DNA from: Bradyrhizobium algeriense
Lineage (GTDB): Bacteria; Pseudomonadota; Alphaproteobacteria; Rhizobiales; Xanthobacteraceae
NCBI RefSeq assembly: GCF_036924595.1
Contig: NZ_JAZHRV010000001.1
Location: forward strand, 2,480,001-2,544,000
Length of the DNA stretch: 64,000 nt
Direction: 5' to 3'
Shown here: positions 18,519 through 26,687 of the stretch, one piece after another
Numbering within the stretch: position 1 is the first letter of the stretch
Layout: each line of letters opens with the position of its first letter
Notes under the pieces: model-generated
What the model saw: the letters and a program-made list of their open reading frames with translations, nothing else
The model's database searches: none
What the model was told of the DNA's origin: nothing
Made by a program: the position numbers and the translations under genes

Positions 18519-19063
18519 ACTCTTGTCGTCGATGAGCCACGAGAGATGCGCGCGAGCGCGCTTCGATCGTTCATCGCGATCCGAAATTTACCATGACGCA
18601 CGGAAACGCGGACGCGAATCGGTCGCAGCGATTCGTCCGGAGAACCGGTTTTGGCGAGCGCCGATGAGGCGCCAACGCTGTGACCATGAAAATTTTTTTA
18701 TTGCCAAAATTCGCGACTCAGAGTCCGTGCACGCGGCTTTTTGACGGCAGTAATGAGTCGCGCCTGCATTGAGCGCACGTTGATCGTCGTTTGCGCGAAT
18801 TCAAGAAATGCCTGCGGCACAGGCGCTTCCTTCACTATTGACAAGCGTCGATGTCGGTCGTTGCGGCACTTTTTGCATCGACATGCGCGCTTGTCGTTGT
18901 GCCGTCGAATGAAGTGCTTCGCGCGCTCTCACATTGCTGCGTCAACACTTCCTTAAGCGGGACGCTGTTTTTTTGAATGTGTTGGTGTATTCGGGATGTA
19001 GTGCATCTCGATTCCCGAGTGCACGCAGCGATTAAGCCATCTCACTTACATTAGGAGGGCAAC
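18519..19063. other. Long leader before the Lys-rich gene, no gene recognised
   Basis: About 545 bases of relatively AT-rich DNA with no ORF I would defend. It contains a T-rich tract near 18685-18700, a short perfect palindrome GACTCAGAGTC at 18715-18725, a TTGACA hexamer at 18838 without a convincing -10 box, and an AGGAGGG ribosome binding site at the right end. It could hold a long 5' untranslated region or a small RNA for the gene at 19064. Confidence 0.4.
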
Positions 19064-19156
19064 ATGGCCAAGAAAGCTAAGAAGGCAAAGAAGGCGAAGA
19101 GCGCAGTGAAGAAGACTGCGAAGAAGACCCGCAAGGTCGCCAAGAAGAAGAAGTAA
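19064..19156 (+). CDS. 30-aa lysine-rich protein (histone H1-tail-like)
   Basis: Starts MAKKAKKAKKAKSAVKKTAK; of 30 residues 16 are Lys and one is Arg, with no acidic residue and only Ala, Ser, Thr and Val otherwise. This composition is that of eukaryotic-H1-like tails such as the C-terminus of bacterial Hc1/AlgP-type proteins, so nucleic-acid binding is the obvious inference. The ribosome binding site TTAGGAGGGCAAC before the ATG is near perfect, which argues for strong translation. It stands alone: about 560 bases of non-coding DNA before and 860 after. Confidence 0.75.
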   Translation: MAKKAKKAKKAKSAVKKTAKKTRKVAKKKK

Positions 19157-19173
19157 CTTCGCTTCTCCAAGAT

Positions 19174-19195
19174 TGCCGGCGACTTGATGCCGGCA
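19174..19195 (+). terminator. Hairpin after the Lys-rich gene
   Basis: TGCCGGC (19174-19180) and GCCGGCA (19189-19195) form a perfect 7-bp stem with an 8-base loop, 17 bases after the stop codon. No T-run follows, so intrinsic termination is only possible, not certain. Confidence 0.45.
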
Positions 19196-20022
19196 CGTCA
19201 TTAGAGCCCCGGATAAAAGTCTGAAGGCTCTGGTCGACGAAAAGAGGGTGTCGGCGAGACATCAGGTCAAACGGCTGGATCGCATTTCGGAAGAGCGTTC
19301 TTTCAAAAGAGGCTCGCTCTTTCAAAACCGGTCCGGCAGAAGAAACAAGTTTTTCTTCGTTCGGTGCGGGTATCCTTACGACCCGCAATTTCGGTGGGGC
19401 CAAAAGCCCGGCATGAAATCTGGTCCTGACGTGTTCGCCGACGCCCTCGTTCCCGGAACGCTATCGTTCCCGGAACGCCCTCGTTCCCTGGAACGTCCTC
19501 GTTCCCCCGGAACGCCCTCCGCCGGAGTGTTCCGATAGCCGACGCATCAGGCGTCCGGCGTCAAGGTCTTCCCCGATTCATCATCGATCGTTCGCAGGTG
19601 TCGGTTGTTTCGCTTCCGCCTGTTGTTCCAGGCGCGTCGTCGCTCGCGAATTCGGTATCCGCCGCGCCGTGGACCCCGAATGGTCGCAGCAACTGCGCGA
19701 CGGCTGTTGCGGCCGGCCCGGTGACGAATGATGATGATGCCGACCTTGCAGCAATGGTTATCGTTCTGCGAAACCGCAAGGTAAACCGAATTTCACGATT
19801 GGTAACTTCTCCTTGTGCCGCAGGCATTTCTGCGATTTCGCATTCGACAGCACAAGGCGCGCGTTTACATCCCGTTCATCGCGAACCTTAAACTGCCCTT
19901 CAAATTTGATCGGTCATGATCATCCCAACAACAGACCGGAAAACGGCGTTGGGGATGTGTTTTGACAGTGGACAGGGGCCGCGCTCGGGGGAGGGCGGCA
20001 ACGATAAAAAGGGGAGCTACGG
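19196..20022. other. Intergenic stretch with tandem palindromes, no gene recognised
   Basis: About 830 bases between the Lys-rich gene and the small gene at 20023. Short ORFs exist (for example 19598-19891) but have no ribosome binding site or composition to support them. The only clear structure is the cluster of four tandem palindromes at 19448-19514. The last 30 bases before 20023 include an AAGGGGAG-like ribosome binding site. Confidence 0.4.
19448..19514. repeat. Four tandem palindromes CGTTCC(N)GGAACG
   Basis: Copies: CGTTCCCGGAACG at 19448-19460 and again at 19465-19477, a 14-base version with CCCTGG core at 19482-19495, and a 15-base version with CCCCCGG core at 19500-19514. Start-to-start spacing is 17, 17 and 18 bases, so each copy is palindromic and the set is tandem. 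Such arrays are usual for cooperative protein binding or for slipped-strand variable repeats; which applies cannot be told from sequence. Confidence 0.75.
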
Positions 20023-20289
20023 ATGTTTCAGGGGCACTTTGATCTGGACGCGGCCATTCCGGTGGAGGCCACCGCGATCCCGGACGTGCTGTTCGAGCGC
20101 GGCCTGTACTGGGCGAGCGGTCGTTCCGGCGTGGTCAATCTGGTCGCGGCCCACAAATGGTTCAATCTTGCAGCCCTGAAGGGACGCGCGGATGCCATCT
20201 CCATGCGCCGCGAGGTCGCCGAGATGATGTCGGATGCCGAAATCGCCACCGCACAGCGCGAAGCCCGCGCCTGGATGACGGCGCATTGA
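20023..20289 (+). CDS. 88-aa Sel1-like repeat protein, copy 1
   Basis: The core FERGLYWASGRSGVVNLVAAHKWFNLAALKGRADA fits a single Sel1-like/TPR unit (the W-F-N-L-A-A-x-K-G motif), followed by a helix with REVAEMMSDAEIATAQREARAWMTAH. Its last 181 bases (20109-20289) are repeated at 21584-21764 with one mismatch, while the N-terminal part differs (here FQGHFDLDAAIPVEATAIPDV). This looks like recent duplication or gene conversion. Function unknown; Sel1 units mediate protein contacts. Confidence 0.8.
   Translation: MFQGHFDLDAAIPVEATAIPDVLFERGLYWASGRSGVVNLVAAHKWFNLAALKGRADAISMRREVAEMMSDAEIATAQREARAWMTAH
20109..20289 (+). repeat. 181-bp direct repeat, left copy
   Basis: Identical to 21584-21764 except for one base (ctG versus ctC, synonymous Leu). 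It covers the 3' two thirds of the small Sel1-like gene exactly to its stop codon; similarity falls abruptly on both sides. The two copies bracket the YCII and tetR genes. Confidence 0.85.
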
Positions 20290-20314
20290 GATCCCGCCGT
20301 TTCAGGCGGATACC

Positions 20315-20335
20315 CCGTCTGTGATTTGCAGACGG
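20315..20335 (+). terminator. Hairpin after Sel1-like copy 1
   Basis: CCGTCTG (20315-20321) and CAGACGG (20329-20335) form a 7-bp stem with a 7-base loop, preceded by a smaller CCGCC/GGCGG hairpin at 20294-20309. Located 25 bases after the stop codon. No T-run, so termination is tentative. Confidence 0.4.
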
Positions 20336-20427
20336 CCGCTCATGCGCCACTTCGCCGGGGCGGCTTCGTCCAGCTAATGAACGCGCGCTGACGGGCTGCA
20401 CAGCCCGTATCGTCGGCCCGTCGATTG

Positions 20428-20712
20428 TCAGCCCGACAGAAAAGCAAGCCGTTGATCGGTCCTGCCCGGTGCGATCTGGAGGATTTCCGCGGTGACGACG
20501 TTCTCCGCGACGAACGGGTCCTCGTCGATCCGTGCCTGAAGATCCGGGAGCGACGCATTGTGGGCGAGAATGCCGCCGCCCAAATTAGGCTGCAGGCTGC
20601 CGGCCAGCAGGAATATACCGTCCTCGAAGCCGCGCTTGAGCCAGGCGTTGTGCCCTTCCATGAATTGGGAAGCGCGGGCTTTGTTGGAAAATCTGAGCAG
20701 TATGACAAACAT
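20428..20712 (-). CDS. YCII-domain (YciI-like) protein
   Basis: 94 aa ferredoxin-like-fold protein: begins MFVILLRFSNKARASQFMEG, then HNAWLKRGFEDGIFLLAGSLQPNLGGGILAHNASLPDLQARIDEDPFVAENVVTAEILQIAPG, which is the YCII pattern with the conserved His and the D-P-F motif. The family is often associated with enzymes acting on small aromatic or chlorinated molecules, but its catalytic role is unproven. Just downstream of, and probably co-transcribed with, the tetR gene (32-base gap). Confidence 0.88.
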   Translation of the reverse strand: MFVILLRFSNKARASQFMEGHNAWLKRGFEDGIFLLAGSLQPNLGGGILAHNASLPDLQARIDEDPFVAENVVTAEILQIAPGRTDQRLAFLSG

Positions 20713-20744
20713 CGTGCGGCGTCTCCTTTGAATCGAACGGCGTC

Positions 20745-21329
20745 TCATTTCGTGCGGCGTTTGCCGGTGCATTGCGCATCCAGCCAATTGCACATCTGTT
20801 CGGCTTCCCGCCGAATGAATCCCTCGTCGCGAAAGGCATTTGCCAATGTGGCGACGCCCTGACTGCGGGCAAGAAGATGCATTGCCAGCGCATCGGCGTC
20901 CGCCTTGCGGCCGAGCAGGGCGAATTGTCGGCGCAGCCAGCCGCGAAACAGTGTAAAAATCTCGTTCGCCTGTGCCTGCGCGCCGTGATCCAGCTTCGCC
21001 AACTCGTTGCAAAGCGAGCCGACCGGGCAGCCGTACAGCATGATCTTCGCCCTGTTCGTGATCAGGATATGGATGAAGCTGCGGATGCGATCCGCCGGAT
21101 GGCCGCCTTCGGCCTCCCACCGATCCAGCATCGCTCGGGTATTCGCCAGCCGATAACCGAGGACGGCATCCAGTATCTCGTCCTTGGTCCTGAAATGGTA
21201 ATAGAAATTGCCGCGCGAGATTTGCATGGTCTCGGCGATGTCCGAAAAGGATGTGTGCTCGTAACCTCGCTGGTAAAAAAGCTGATCGGCTTCCTCGACG
21301 ATATGATCGCGGGTGGTCTTGCCGCTCAT
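20745..21329 (-). CDS. TetR-family transcriptional regulator
   Basis: 194 aa. N-terminal HTH: TRDHIVEEADQLFYQRGYEHTSFSDIAETMQISRGNFYYHFRTKDEILDAVL (residues about 5-57), followed by a helical ligand-binding domain containing GCPVGSLCNELAKLDHGAQAQ, a signature of the TetR_C_33-like group. It probably controls itself and the YCII gene on the same transcript, and possibly the Sel1-like copy 2 on the other side, through two direct-repeat pseudo-palindromes at 21459-21504. Ligand unknown. Confidence 0.93.
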   Translation of the reverse strand: MSGKTTRDHIVEEADQLFYQRGYEHTSFSDIAETMQISRGNFYYHFRTKDEILDAVLGYRLANTRAMLDRWEAEGGHPADRIRSFIHILITNRAKIMLYGCPVGSLCNELAKLDHGAQAQANEIFTLFRGWLRRQFALLGRKADADALAMHLLARSQGVATLANAFRDEGFIRREAEQMCNWLDAQCTGKRRTK

Positions 21330-21458
21330 GAAGTCACCTTTTCTCCCGCTCGCGCCACCGAACCTGTCTGTCCGAATGCGCGCGCAGACTACCCGGCGGC
21401 ACGGGTGGCCGGGTTAAAAACCGGCGATACTGTGGGACCTCGATCAATCTGGTAAAGG

Positions 21459-21504
21459 CCTAGGGCAGTTGTCCTAATCGTAGCCTAGGACGATTGTCCA
21501 AATC
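21459..21504. promoter_or_regulatory. Two candidate TetR operators
   Basis: A 21-bp element occurs twice, at 21459-21479 and 21484-21504, with a 25-bp period and 5 differences or fewer. Each has a TTGTCC(T/A)AATC half and a CCTAGG half; the second contains the inverted repeat GGAC-N4-GTCC and the first the near-palindrome TAGGGC-N4-GTCCTA. They lie about 130 bases upstream of tetR and 27 bases before the Sel1-like copy 2 start, where repressor binding would affect both directions. Confidence 0.6.
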
Positions 21505-21530
21505 CGTCAAACAATCCGTTAGAGGGCTTC

Positions 21531-21764
21531 GTGAACGATGGGATCGGGCGCGATCCGGAAGTGCTGTTCGAACGCGGTGTCTGCTGGGCGAGCGGTCGTT
21601 CCGGCGTGGTCAATCTCGTCGCGGCCCACAAATGGTTCAATCTTGCAGCCCTGAAGGGACGCGCGGATGCCATCTCCATGCGCCGCGAGGTCGCCGAGAT
21701 GATGTCGGATGCCGAAATCGCCACCGCACAGCGCGAAGCCCGCGCCTGGATGACGGCGCATTGA
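21531..21764 (+). CDS. 77-aa Sel1-like repeat protein, copy 2
   Basis: Shares with copy 1 the stretch WASGRSGVVNLVAAHKWFNLAALKGRADA and the identical C-terminus AEMMSDAEIATAQREARAWMTAH, but starts differently (MNDGIGRDPEVLFERGVC). Its last 181 bases match 20109-20289 with one mismatch. Located right behind the putative TetR operators, so it may be repressed by TetR. Stop at 21764 is followed by the convergent DUF1186 gene. Confidence 0.78.
   Translation: MNDGIGRDPEVLFERGVCWASGRSGVVNLVAAHKWFNLAALKGRADAISMRREVAEMMSDAEIATAQREARAWMTAH
21584..21764 (+). repeat. 181-bp direct repeat, right copy
   Basis: Partner of 20109-20289 with one mismatch. The abrupt fall of similarity at the upstream boundary, inside the reading frame, indicates gene conversion or a recombination tract rather than simple whole-gene duplication. 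Confidence 0.85.
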
Positions 21765-21782
21765 CATTCCGGGCGGCCGGTC

Positions 21783-22742
21783 TCACGCCGGCGGCTCGCC
21801 ATTGGCAAGGCAGCATTTCTTGGCCTTCTTGCCGCTCCCGCAGGGGCATGGATCGTTACGGCCGACGTGACGCCAGGGATTCCTGACCGGCTCGCTCGGG
21901 TACGCGAAATCGGTCCAGGGGGCTTCCTCGCCGTCCTCGTCGAAGATGTCTTCGCTGTCCCGCACCCAATCCAGCGACACCAGCACGTCCTCGATGTAAC
22001 CGAGGTTGACTTGCGTGAACCGATCGATGTCGTCGGGCGCGTGTTCGGCTGCGACAAGGTCCTCATCGAACTGAGGACGATCAATCCATTCTTCGGGTAT
22101 GCGGTCTTCACGAAAGGCACCGTCGACGAGCGGCACCAGGTCGCGCAGACCGAGCAAGGCGATTGCCTGCAGCCAGCCCGCCCAGGCCTGATCGCCGTCT
22201 TCGGCCGGCCGCTCTTCATGGAACCGGACCAGAAATTCCCGAAACTGATCGCGCTGGATGCGCCGCTCCCATGCCAGGAAAGTCGCCGCGCCGAACAACG
22301 CTTCACGGATGAATCCATCAATCGAGCGATCGGTGATCAAGGCGAACAGGGCGTCGGCATCATCATCGAACGCGCCAGTGACGATTTTGGCCAGGCTTTC
22401 AGTGACGGCATCGCCGAGCAGGTCGTCGAGTTCTTCTTGGGGCCGGCGCAGCAGGCGCAGGAGCGGTTGGCAGGCTTCCCGGTCACGCGCACCGCCAAGG
22501 ATATGAAGCCCGCGGAACAGCAGCAGGCTTTCGTCGTCCGACAATACCTCGCCGTCCGCAGCCTGCAGCAGAACGGCGCGCAATTTCGGCGCGGCCTCCT
22601 CGATTCTCGCCGTGCACATTCCGACGGCTAAATCCGGCAGCTTCCGTTCCGTCGCGATGGCATGAAGGTAGTCTTCGATCGGGCCGAGATCAGGCGTGTT
22701 CTCGCCACTGCCAAGGATCGCTTCGAGTTCTTCCTTTTTCAT
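21783..22742 (-). CDS. DUF1186-type protein with C-terminal SEC-C zinc motif
   Basis: 319 aa. Helical alpha-solenoid-like body with acidic stretches ([25 protein letters not shown]) and a C-terminal [22 protein letters not shown], the SEC-C zinc-binding motif ([13 protein letters not shown]) also found at the end of SecA. The body pattern fits DUF1186 as I recall it, a family with no known function. Start chosen at 22742 ([19 protein letters not shown]); the in-frame extension to 22943 lacks a ribosome binding site. Possible link to protein export or folding is speculative. Confidence 0.8.
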   Translation of the reverse strand: MKKEELEAILGSGENTPDLGPIEDYLHAIATERKLPDLAVGMCTARIEEAAPKLRAVLLQAADGEVLSDDESLLLFRGLHILGGARDREACQPLLRLLRRPQEELDDLLGDAVTESLAKIVTGAFDDDADALFALITDRSIDGFIREALFGAATFLAWERRIQRDQFREFLVRFHEERPAEDGDQAWAGWLQAIALLGLRDLVPLVDGAFREDRIPEEWIDRPQFDEDLVAAEHAPDDIDRFTQVNLGYIEDVLVSLDWVRDSEDIFDEDGEEAPWTDFAYPSEPVRNPWRHVGRNDPCPCGSGKKAKKCCLANGEPPA

Positions 22743-22946
22743 GTTGCGCTCCGCTGCGTGTTGCAAAGCTGATCGGAACTCCCCCAACCGGGGCGGAACA
22801 GGTCTCGCGCCAGCCGAGGTAGTCGAGCTTTGGCCAATAGTTTGCCATTTCTGCGCCTTCCCTTCGGCTATCACGCGGAACGCGAAGTCGTTCGTGTCTT
22901 CTGCAATCGCCCGGTAGCATATGGGCGATCGACTTGTCAGCACCGG

Positions 22947-23882
22947 TCAGTCCGGAAGTGGAATGTGCTCATCCCGATCATTGACGGGAAGATCGAAACG
23001 TCCCTTGCCCCAGTTCTCAGCGCGCCATTCGGCCTTGGCCTCTTCGATGCGCTCCCTGGATGAGGCGACGAAATTCCACCAGATGTAGCGGGGACCCGAA
23101 AGGGTCGCGCCGCCGAGGATCATCAGCCGCGCGCCTCTGTCGCCAGCCGCCACCGTGATCCTGTCGCCGGGGCGGAAGACCATCATCTGAGATGCCTCGT
23201 ATTCCTGGCCGGCGATGGAGATCGAACCTTCGACGATGTAGATGCCTCGGTCTTCGTGATCATCCGGCATCGGCAGTCGGCTTCCTGCTTCGAGCGCCAC
23301 ATCGGCGTAGAATGTTTCCGAGAACATCGTCGCAGGGGCCTTTTCGCCGTAGGCGTCCCCGAGGATGAGCCGGACCGAGACGCCGCTATCCTCGATAACC
23401 GGCAGCGCCTCCTTGCCATGATGCTCGAACATCGGTGCCATATCCTCGTGACGCCCGGGCAGCGTCAGCCAGGTCTGAATTCCGAACAGGCTGTTCGGAC
23501 CGCTTCGGGCAGCCGCTGATGTGCGCTCGGAATGGGAGACACCGCGCCCGGCGACCATCCAGTTCAGCTCGCCCGGACGGATCGTCTGATCGGCCCCGGT
23601 GCTGTCCCGGTGATGGAAGTCGCCGCGATATAGATAGGTAACGGTGCCGAGACCGATATGCGGATGCGGCCGAACGTCAACGCCCTGTCCGATCAGGAGT
23701 TCGGCCGGCCCAACCTGATCGAAGAAGATGAACGGTCCGACCATCTGCCGCTTCGGCGCCGGCAGGGCGCGCCGAACCGCAAAGCCGCCGAGATCGCGAG
23801 CGCGTGGAACAATGAGAGTTTCGATCGCGTCGATGCCCACCTCATCGGGGCAGCCGGGGTCGATTGCCGGGTTCCAACTCAT
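22947..23882 (-). CDS. Pirin-family protein
   Basis: 311 aa bicupin. The N-terminal cupin carries the metal ligands in HPHIGLGTVTYLYRGDFHHRDSTG (H-x-H...H) and GELNWMVAGRGVSHSER, the standard pirin signatures; the C-terminal cupin ends in the pirin-typical GPRYIWWNFVASSRERIEEAKAEW. Bacterial pirins have quercetinase or regulatory roles. The start at 23882 (MSWNPAID) has an AGAGG site 10 bases upstream, better than the ATG at 23891. It is divergent from the remnant of a SnoaL-like gene and the broken hydrolase. Confidence 0.93.
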   Translation of the reverse strand: MSWNPAIDPGCPDEVGIDAIETLIVPRARDLGGFAVRRALPAPKRQMVGPFIFFDQVGPAELLIGQGVDVRPHPHIGLGTVTYLYRGDFHHRDSTGADQTIRPGELNWMVAGRGVSHSERTSAAARSGPNSLFGIQTWLTLPGRHEDMAPMFEHHGKEALPVIEDSGVSVRLILGDAYGEKAPATMFSETFYADVALEAGSRLPMPDDHEDRGIYIVEGSISIAGQEYEASQMMVFRPGDRITVAAGDRGARLMILGGATLSGPRYIWWNFVASSRERIEEAKAEWRAENWGKGRFDLPVNDRDEHIPLPD

Positions 23883-23941
23883 GAGCGTCATCCTCTCTTG
23901 GGCTTCCGGGAGGGCCTCGCCCTTGCCGATGCGAATGCCTG

Positions 23942-24256
23942 ATTTCGATTAATCCGGACCAGCACAATCCGAACATTCCTCAAGGCCGGGACGCGTTGCA
24001 GGGTCTCGTCGAGACCCTGTCGCCTTCCGTCCACTACGAGCCGGGCCTGATCATCGCCGAAGGTGATCTGGTCGCCATCCACGGCCGTATCCGCGGCTGG
24101 GCAGACGAGCCTCAGGTTGTGGTCGATATCTTCCGGGTCGAGGGTGGCAAACTCGTCGAACACTGGGACGTGTTGCAGAACGAGGTGTCGGTAAGCGGAG
24201 GCGTTGCCGGCCTCTCGATGTTCGATCCCGAGGAAGGTGCCAGCCGTGCCGGATAA
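23942..24256 (+). pseudogene. 5'-truncated SnoaL/NTF2-like protein gene
   Basis: The open frame from about 23942 encodes ISINPDQHNPNIPQGRDALQG and continues through LIIAEGDLVAIHGRIRGWADEPQVVVDIFRVEGGKLVEHWDVLQNEVS, the C-terminal two thirds of a typical SnoaL-like polyketide-cyclase-fold protein (QHNP...VDIFR...EHWDV). Full-length members begin 40-50 residues earlier; that part is absent and no start codon with a ribosome binding site exists in frame (only a TTG at 23996). The break falls next to the pirin gene start, so a deletion or rearrangement is the likely cause. Confidence 0.75.
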
Positions 24257-24318
24257 GATCATGGCTGACGGGGCGACAACGACTAGATGTCCCTTCCAAT
24301 AACTCGCTGAGCTTTTCT

Positions 24319-25305
24319 ATGTCTCGCACATCCGCCTTTGGCGTGCCGGTCTGCCGCGCGATGCCCTAATTTCGGCCTCGGCGCTCGCCGCAAGCTTCAC
24401 CTTTCCGCTGGGCAACGCGCGTGCTGCGGGGCCTGCCACCCACGACGTTCCAGAAGGAGAACACACCATGGGCTTTGTCACGACCGACGACGATGTACAG
24501 ATTTTCTACAAGGATTGGGGTCCCAAGGACGCCCAGCCCATCGTTTTTCACCATGGCTGGCCGCTCAGCTCCGACGACTGGGACGCGCAGATGCTTTTCT
24601 TCCTGTCGAAGGGCTATCGTGTCGTCGCGCATGACCGGCGCGGCCATGGACGCTCGGAGCAGGTCGCCGATGGTCACGACATTGACCACTACGCGGCCGA
24701 CGCGTTTGCCGTCGCCAAGGCGCTGGATTTGAAAAACGCGGTTCACATCGGCCATTCCACCGGTGGTGGCGAAGTGGCACGGTACGTGGCGCGACATGGC
24801 GAACCTGCGGGCCGGGTGGCCAAGGCCGTCCTCGTCGCTGCCATTCCGCCGCTGATGCTGAAGACCGACGACAACCCCGGAAGGAACACGCATGGAGGTC
24901 TTCGACGGTTTTCGGTCGGCACTGGCCAGTAATCGTGCACAGTTCTTCCGCGACGTCCCGTCAGGCCCGTTCTACGGCTTCAACCGCGAGGGCGCGACGG
25001 TCCATGAAGGAGTGATCCAGAACTGGTGGCGGCAGGGCATGATGGGTAGCGCCAAGGCGCACTACGACGGCATCAAGGCCTTCTCGGAAACCGACCAGAC
25101 CGATGACCTCAAGGCGATCACCGTGCCGACGCTGGTGCTGCACGGTGAGGACGACCAGGTCGTTCCGATCGCCGCCTCGGCTTTGAAGGCGGTCAAGCTG
25201 CTGCCGAACAACTCGCTGAAGACCTATCCTGGTTTCTCGCACGGGATGCTGACGGTGAATGCTGACGTGCTAAACGGCGACCTTCTGAAGTTCGTCACGA
25301 ACTGA
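24319..25305 (+). pseudogene. Alpha/beta hydrolase (chloroperoxidase-like) with two frameshifts
   Basis: Three pieces of one gene. The ATG at 24319 gives MSRTSAFGVPV, then the frame must shift near 24352-24358 to read RDALISASALAASFTFPLGNARA, a Tat-type signal peptide. The middle part (from 24468, MGFVTTDDDVQIFYKDWG; nucleophile elbow GHSTGGGE) is normal non-heme chloroperoxidase/esterase sequence until about 24881. There one extra A shifts the frame; the C-terminal part continues from MEVFDGFRSALASNRAQFFRDV (24892) with Asp in LHGEDDQVV and His in GFSHGML. Without the extra base the junction would read PGGTRMEVFDG. The middle ATG has a strong AAGGAG site, so partial translation is possible. 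Sequencing error cannot be excluded for each shift separately. Confidence 0.75.
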
Positions 25306-25621
25306 AGTGGCTGCAGGGCGCGGCTCCCGGCCCCGCAGTTCGAGTCGACGCTTGAGAGGGTGTGCGTGCGTCGGTGGAGCACAAGAACTCCATCTCGCAC
25401 TACAGAAGCGGCCGCGCATATCGCGGTCTCACTGCGCGCTTGTCAGCCAATCCTAGTGGTGGGGCCGAAACCAGACGGCCCGAATTCGGTCATGCTCAAG
25501 CCTATTCGCCAACAGAAGCGAAGGGGAGGCTGTAGCGTAGAAACGGCGGGGGTCGACGGTGTGTATGCTGCTTGGTGATGATGCGGCCATCGGCGGCCAT
25601 ATCGCAGGGGCTGAGCGATGG
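25306..25621. other. Intergenic, no gene recognised
   Basis: About 315 bases between the broken hydrolase and the tRNA-Ser 3' end. No ORF with a ribosome binding site, no repeat and no clear terminator seen. Confidence 0.4.
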
Positions 25622-25712
25622 CGGAGCCGGAGGGATTCGAACCCTCGATAGGGCTTTACAACCCTATAACGGTTTAGCAAACCGCCGCCTTCAGCCACTC
25701 GGCCACAGCTCC
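25622..25712 (-). tRNA. tRNA-Ser (anticodon GCU)
   Basis: Read on minus: acceptor 5' GGAGCTG pairs with 3' CGGCTCC and discriminator G. The anticodon arm GGCGGTTTGCTAAACCGTT has loop TTGCTAA, so anticodon GCU, reading AGC/AGU. The long variable arm (AGGGTTGTAAAGCCCT) and the T-arm GAGGGTTCGAATCCCTC are typical of class II tRNA-Ser. 91 nt; CCA is not encoded. Confidence 0.95.
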
Positions 25713-26687
25713 ATCAGCGCGGATATGCCTGAGGCGAGGGCCAGCCGCAAGCGGCAGATTCAGATTACGCCGAGGCCATTTAGAGGCGCCGGCGCTTCGC
25801 GCCCATTCCTCACGAACGGCCGATATCCCGTATCGCGCGTTTAGGCGCATGTTTCCGGGCTCTGTGGGTATCGAGGACACGCAGACGGCTCAGCTATTGG
25901 CACGGTGTGCGCGACGCGGGATCTGGCCTTCGCAGGGAGTTTTCGCGGTCTGTTTGCCTCACGCGCCGCGTCGAAATCGCGTGAAATTGATTCGATGTCG
26001 CCGGCGGACCGATTCGATTCCGCGCAATCCCGGTTCCAGATCGCCGCGCGCAAGCGCCGGATTTTACCGCACGCTATAAATGCCTTCCGATCCCGAGAAA
26101 TATCGAGGCTTCCATCGTCTTCCGCCGGTTTTTTGCCCCGGTTGAGGGCCCGTCGACCGTGAGAGGCGCGTCGCGGCCTGGGCCGGCATGCGATGAGCCT
26201 CGTCCGTTGACTCTATAATAGGTGCGAAATCGCCCGCTGCGGATTCGGCGACCTCGTCTTCGATTCGATGCGAGAGAGGCACGCTGGCGGGCACGAGCCG
26301 CCTGTTGCAGTGCCCACACCGACAATCGTGGTGTCAATTGGAACTATTCGAAAACACTGAATAGAAACAGCATCTTGCAGAGAAACTTCGATCACGAACA
26401 CGTGTTATTTGTGCAACACCCTTTGGAAAAGGGCCGGAGCCGGGCCGTTCGAGGCGGTTCCTTTGTTGCGTGTGCAGAAGTCCTCGGTAATTGTGATCGA
26501 GCGACGGAGGGGGGCATCCCGAGGTCGTCCCGTTTTAGGTGGTTCGCTTAAGTCCCTCGCGTTCATGCGGGAGTGTCCGAAGGCGCGAAGCGACTAAGCG
26601 GGTTTCAGGGGACAAGGGAACCAACCTTAGGGTGTTTACACCCAGCGGATCCGGAACCTTCCCTACAGAGCAACTTGGAGGTTTAAC
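25713..26687. other. Intergenic upstream of the porins, no gene recognised
   Basis: About 975 bases. Short ORFs on both strands (for example 25849-26079) have no ribosome binding sites or family resemblance. The right end has the AACTTGGAGGTTTAACATG start region of the porin. Long untranslated leaders are common before outer-membrane porins; a leader or small RNA here is only a possibility. Confidence 0.4.

Noticed and set aside
18741..18956. 71-codon ORF in the gap after gatB
   Set aside because: No ribosome binding site and Arg/His/Cys-rich random-looking composition.
19448..19514. LexA box or EcfG promoter array
   Set aside because: Alphaproteobacterial LexA needs GTTC-N7-GTTC and EcfG GGAAC-N16/17-CGTT; the spacings here are 13 and 22-23 bases.
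19448..19514. CRISPR array
   Set aside because: Units are 13-15 bases and palindromic with 4-5 base spacers, far too short; no cas gene in the window.
25622..25712. Genomic-island attachment site at tRNA-Ser
   Set aside because: No integrase gene and no visible direct repeat of the tRNA 3' end within the window.
25849..26079. 76-codon ORF between tRNA-Ser and the porin
   Set aside because: No ribosome binding site, no similarity to known families, arginine-rich shadow-like composition.
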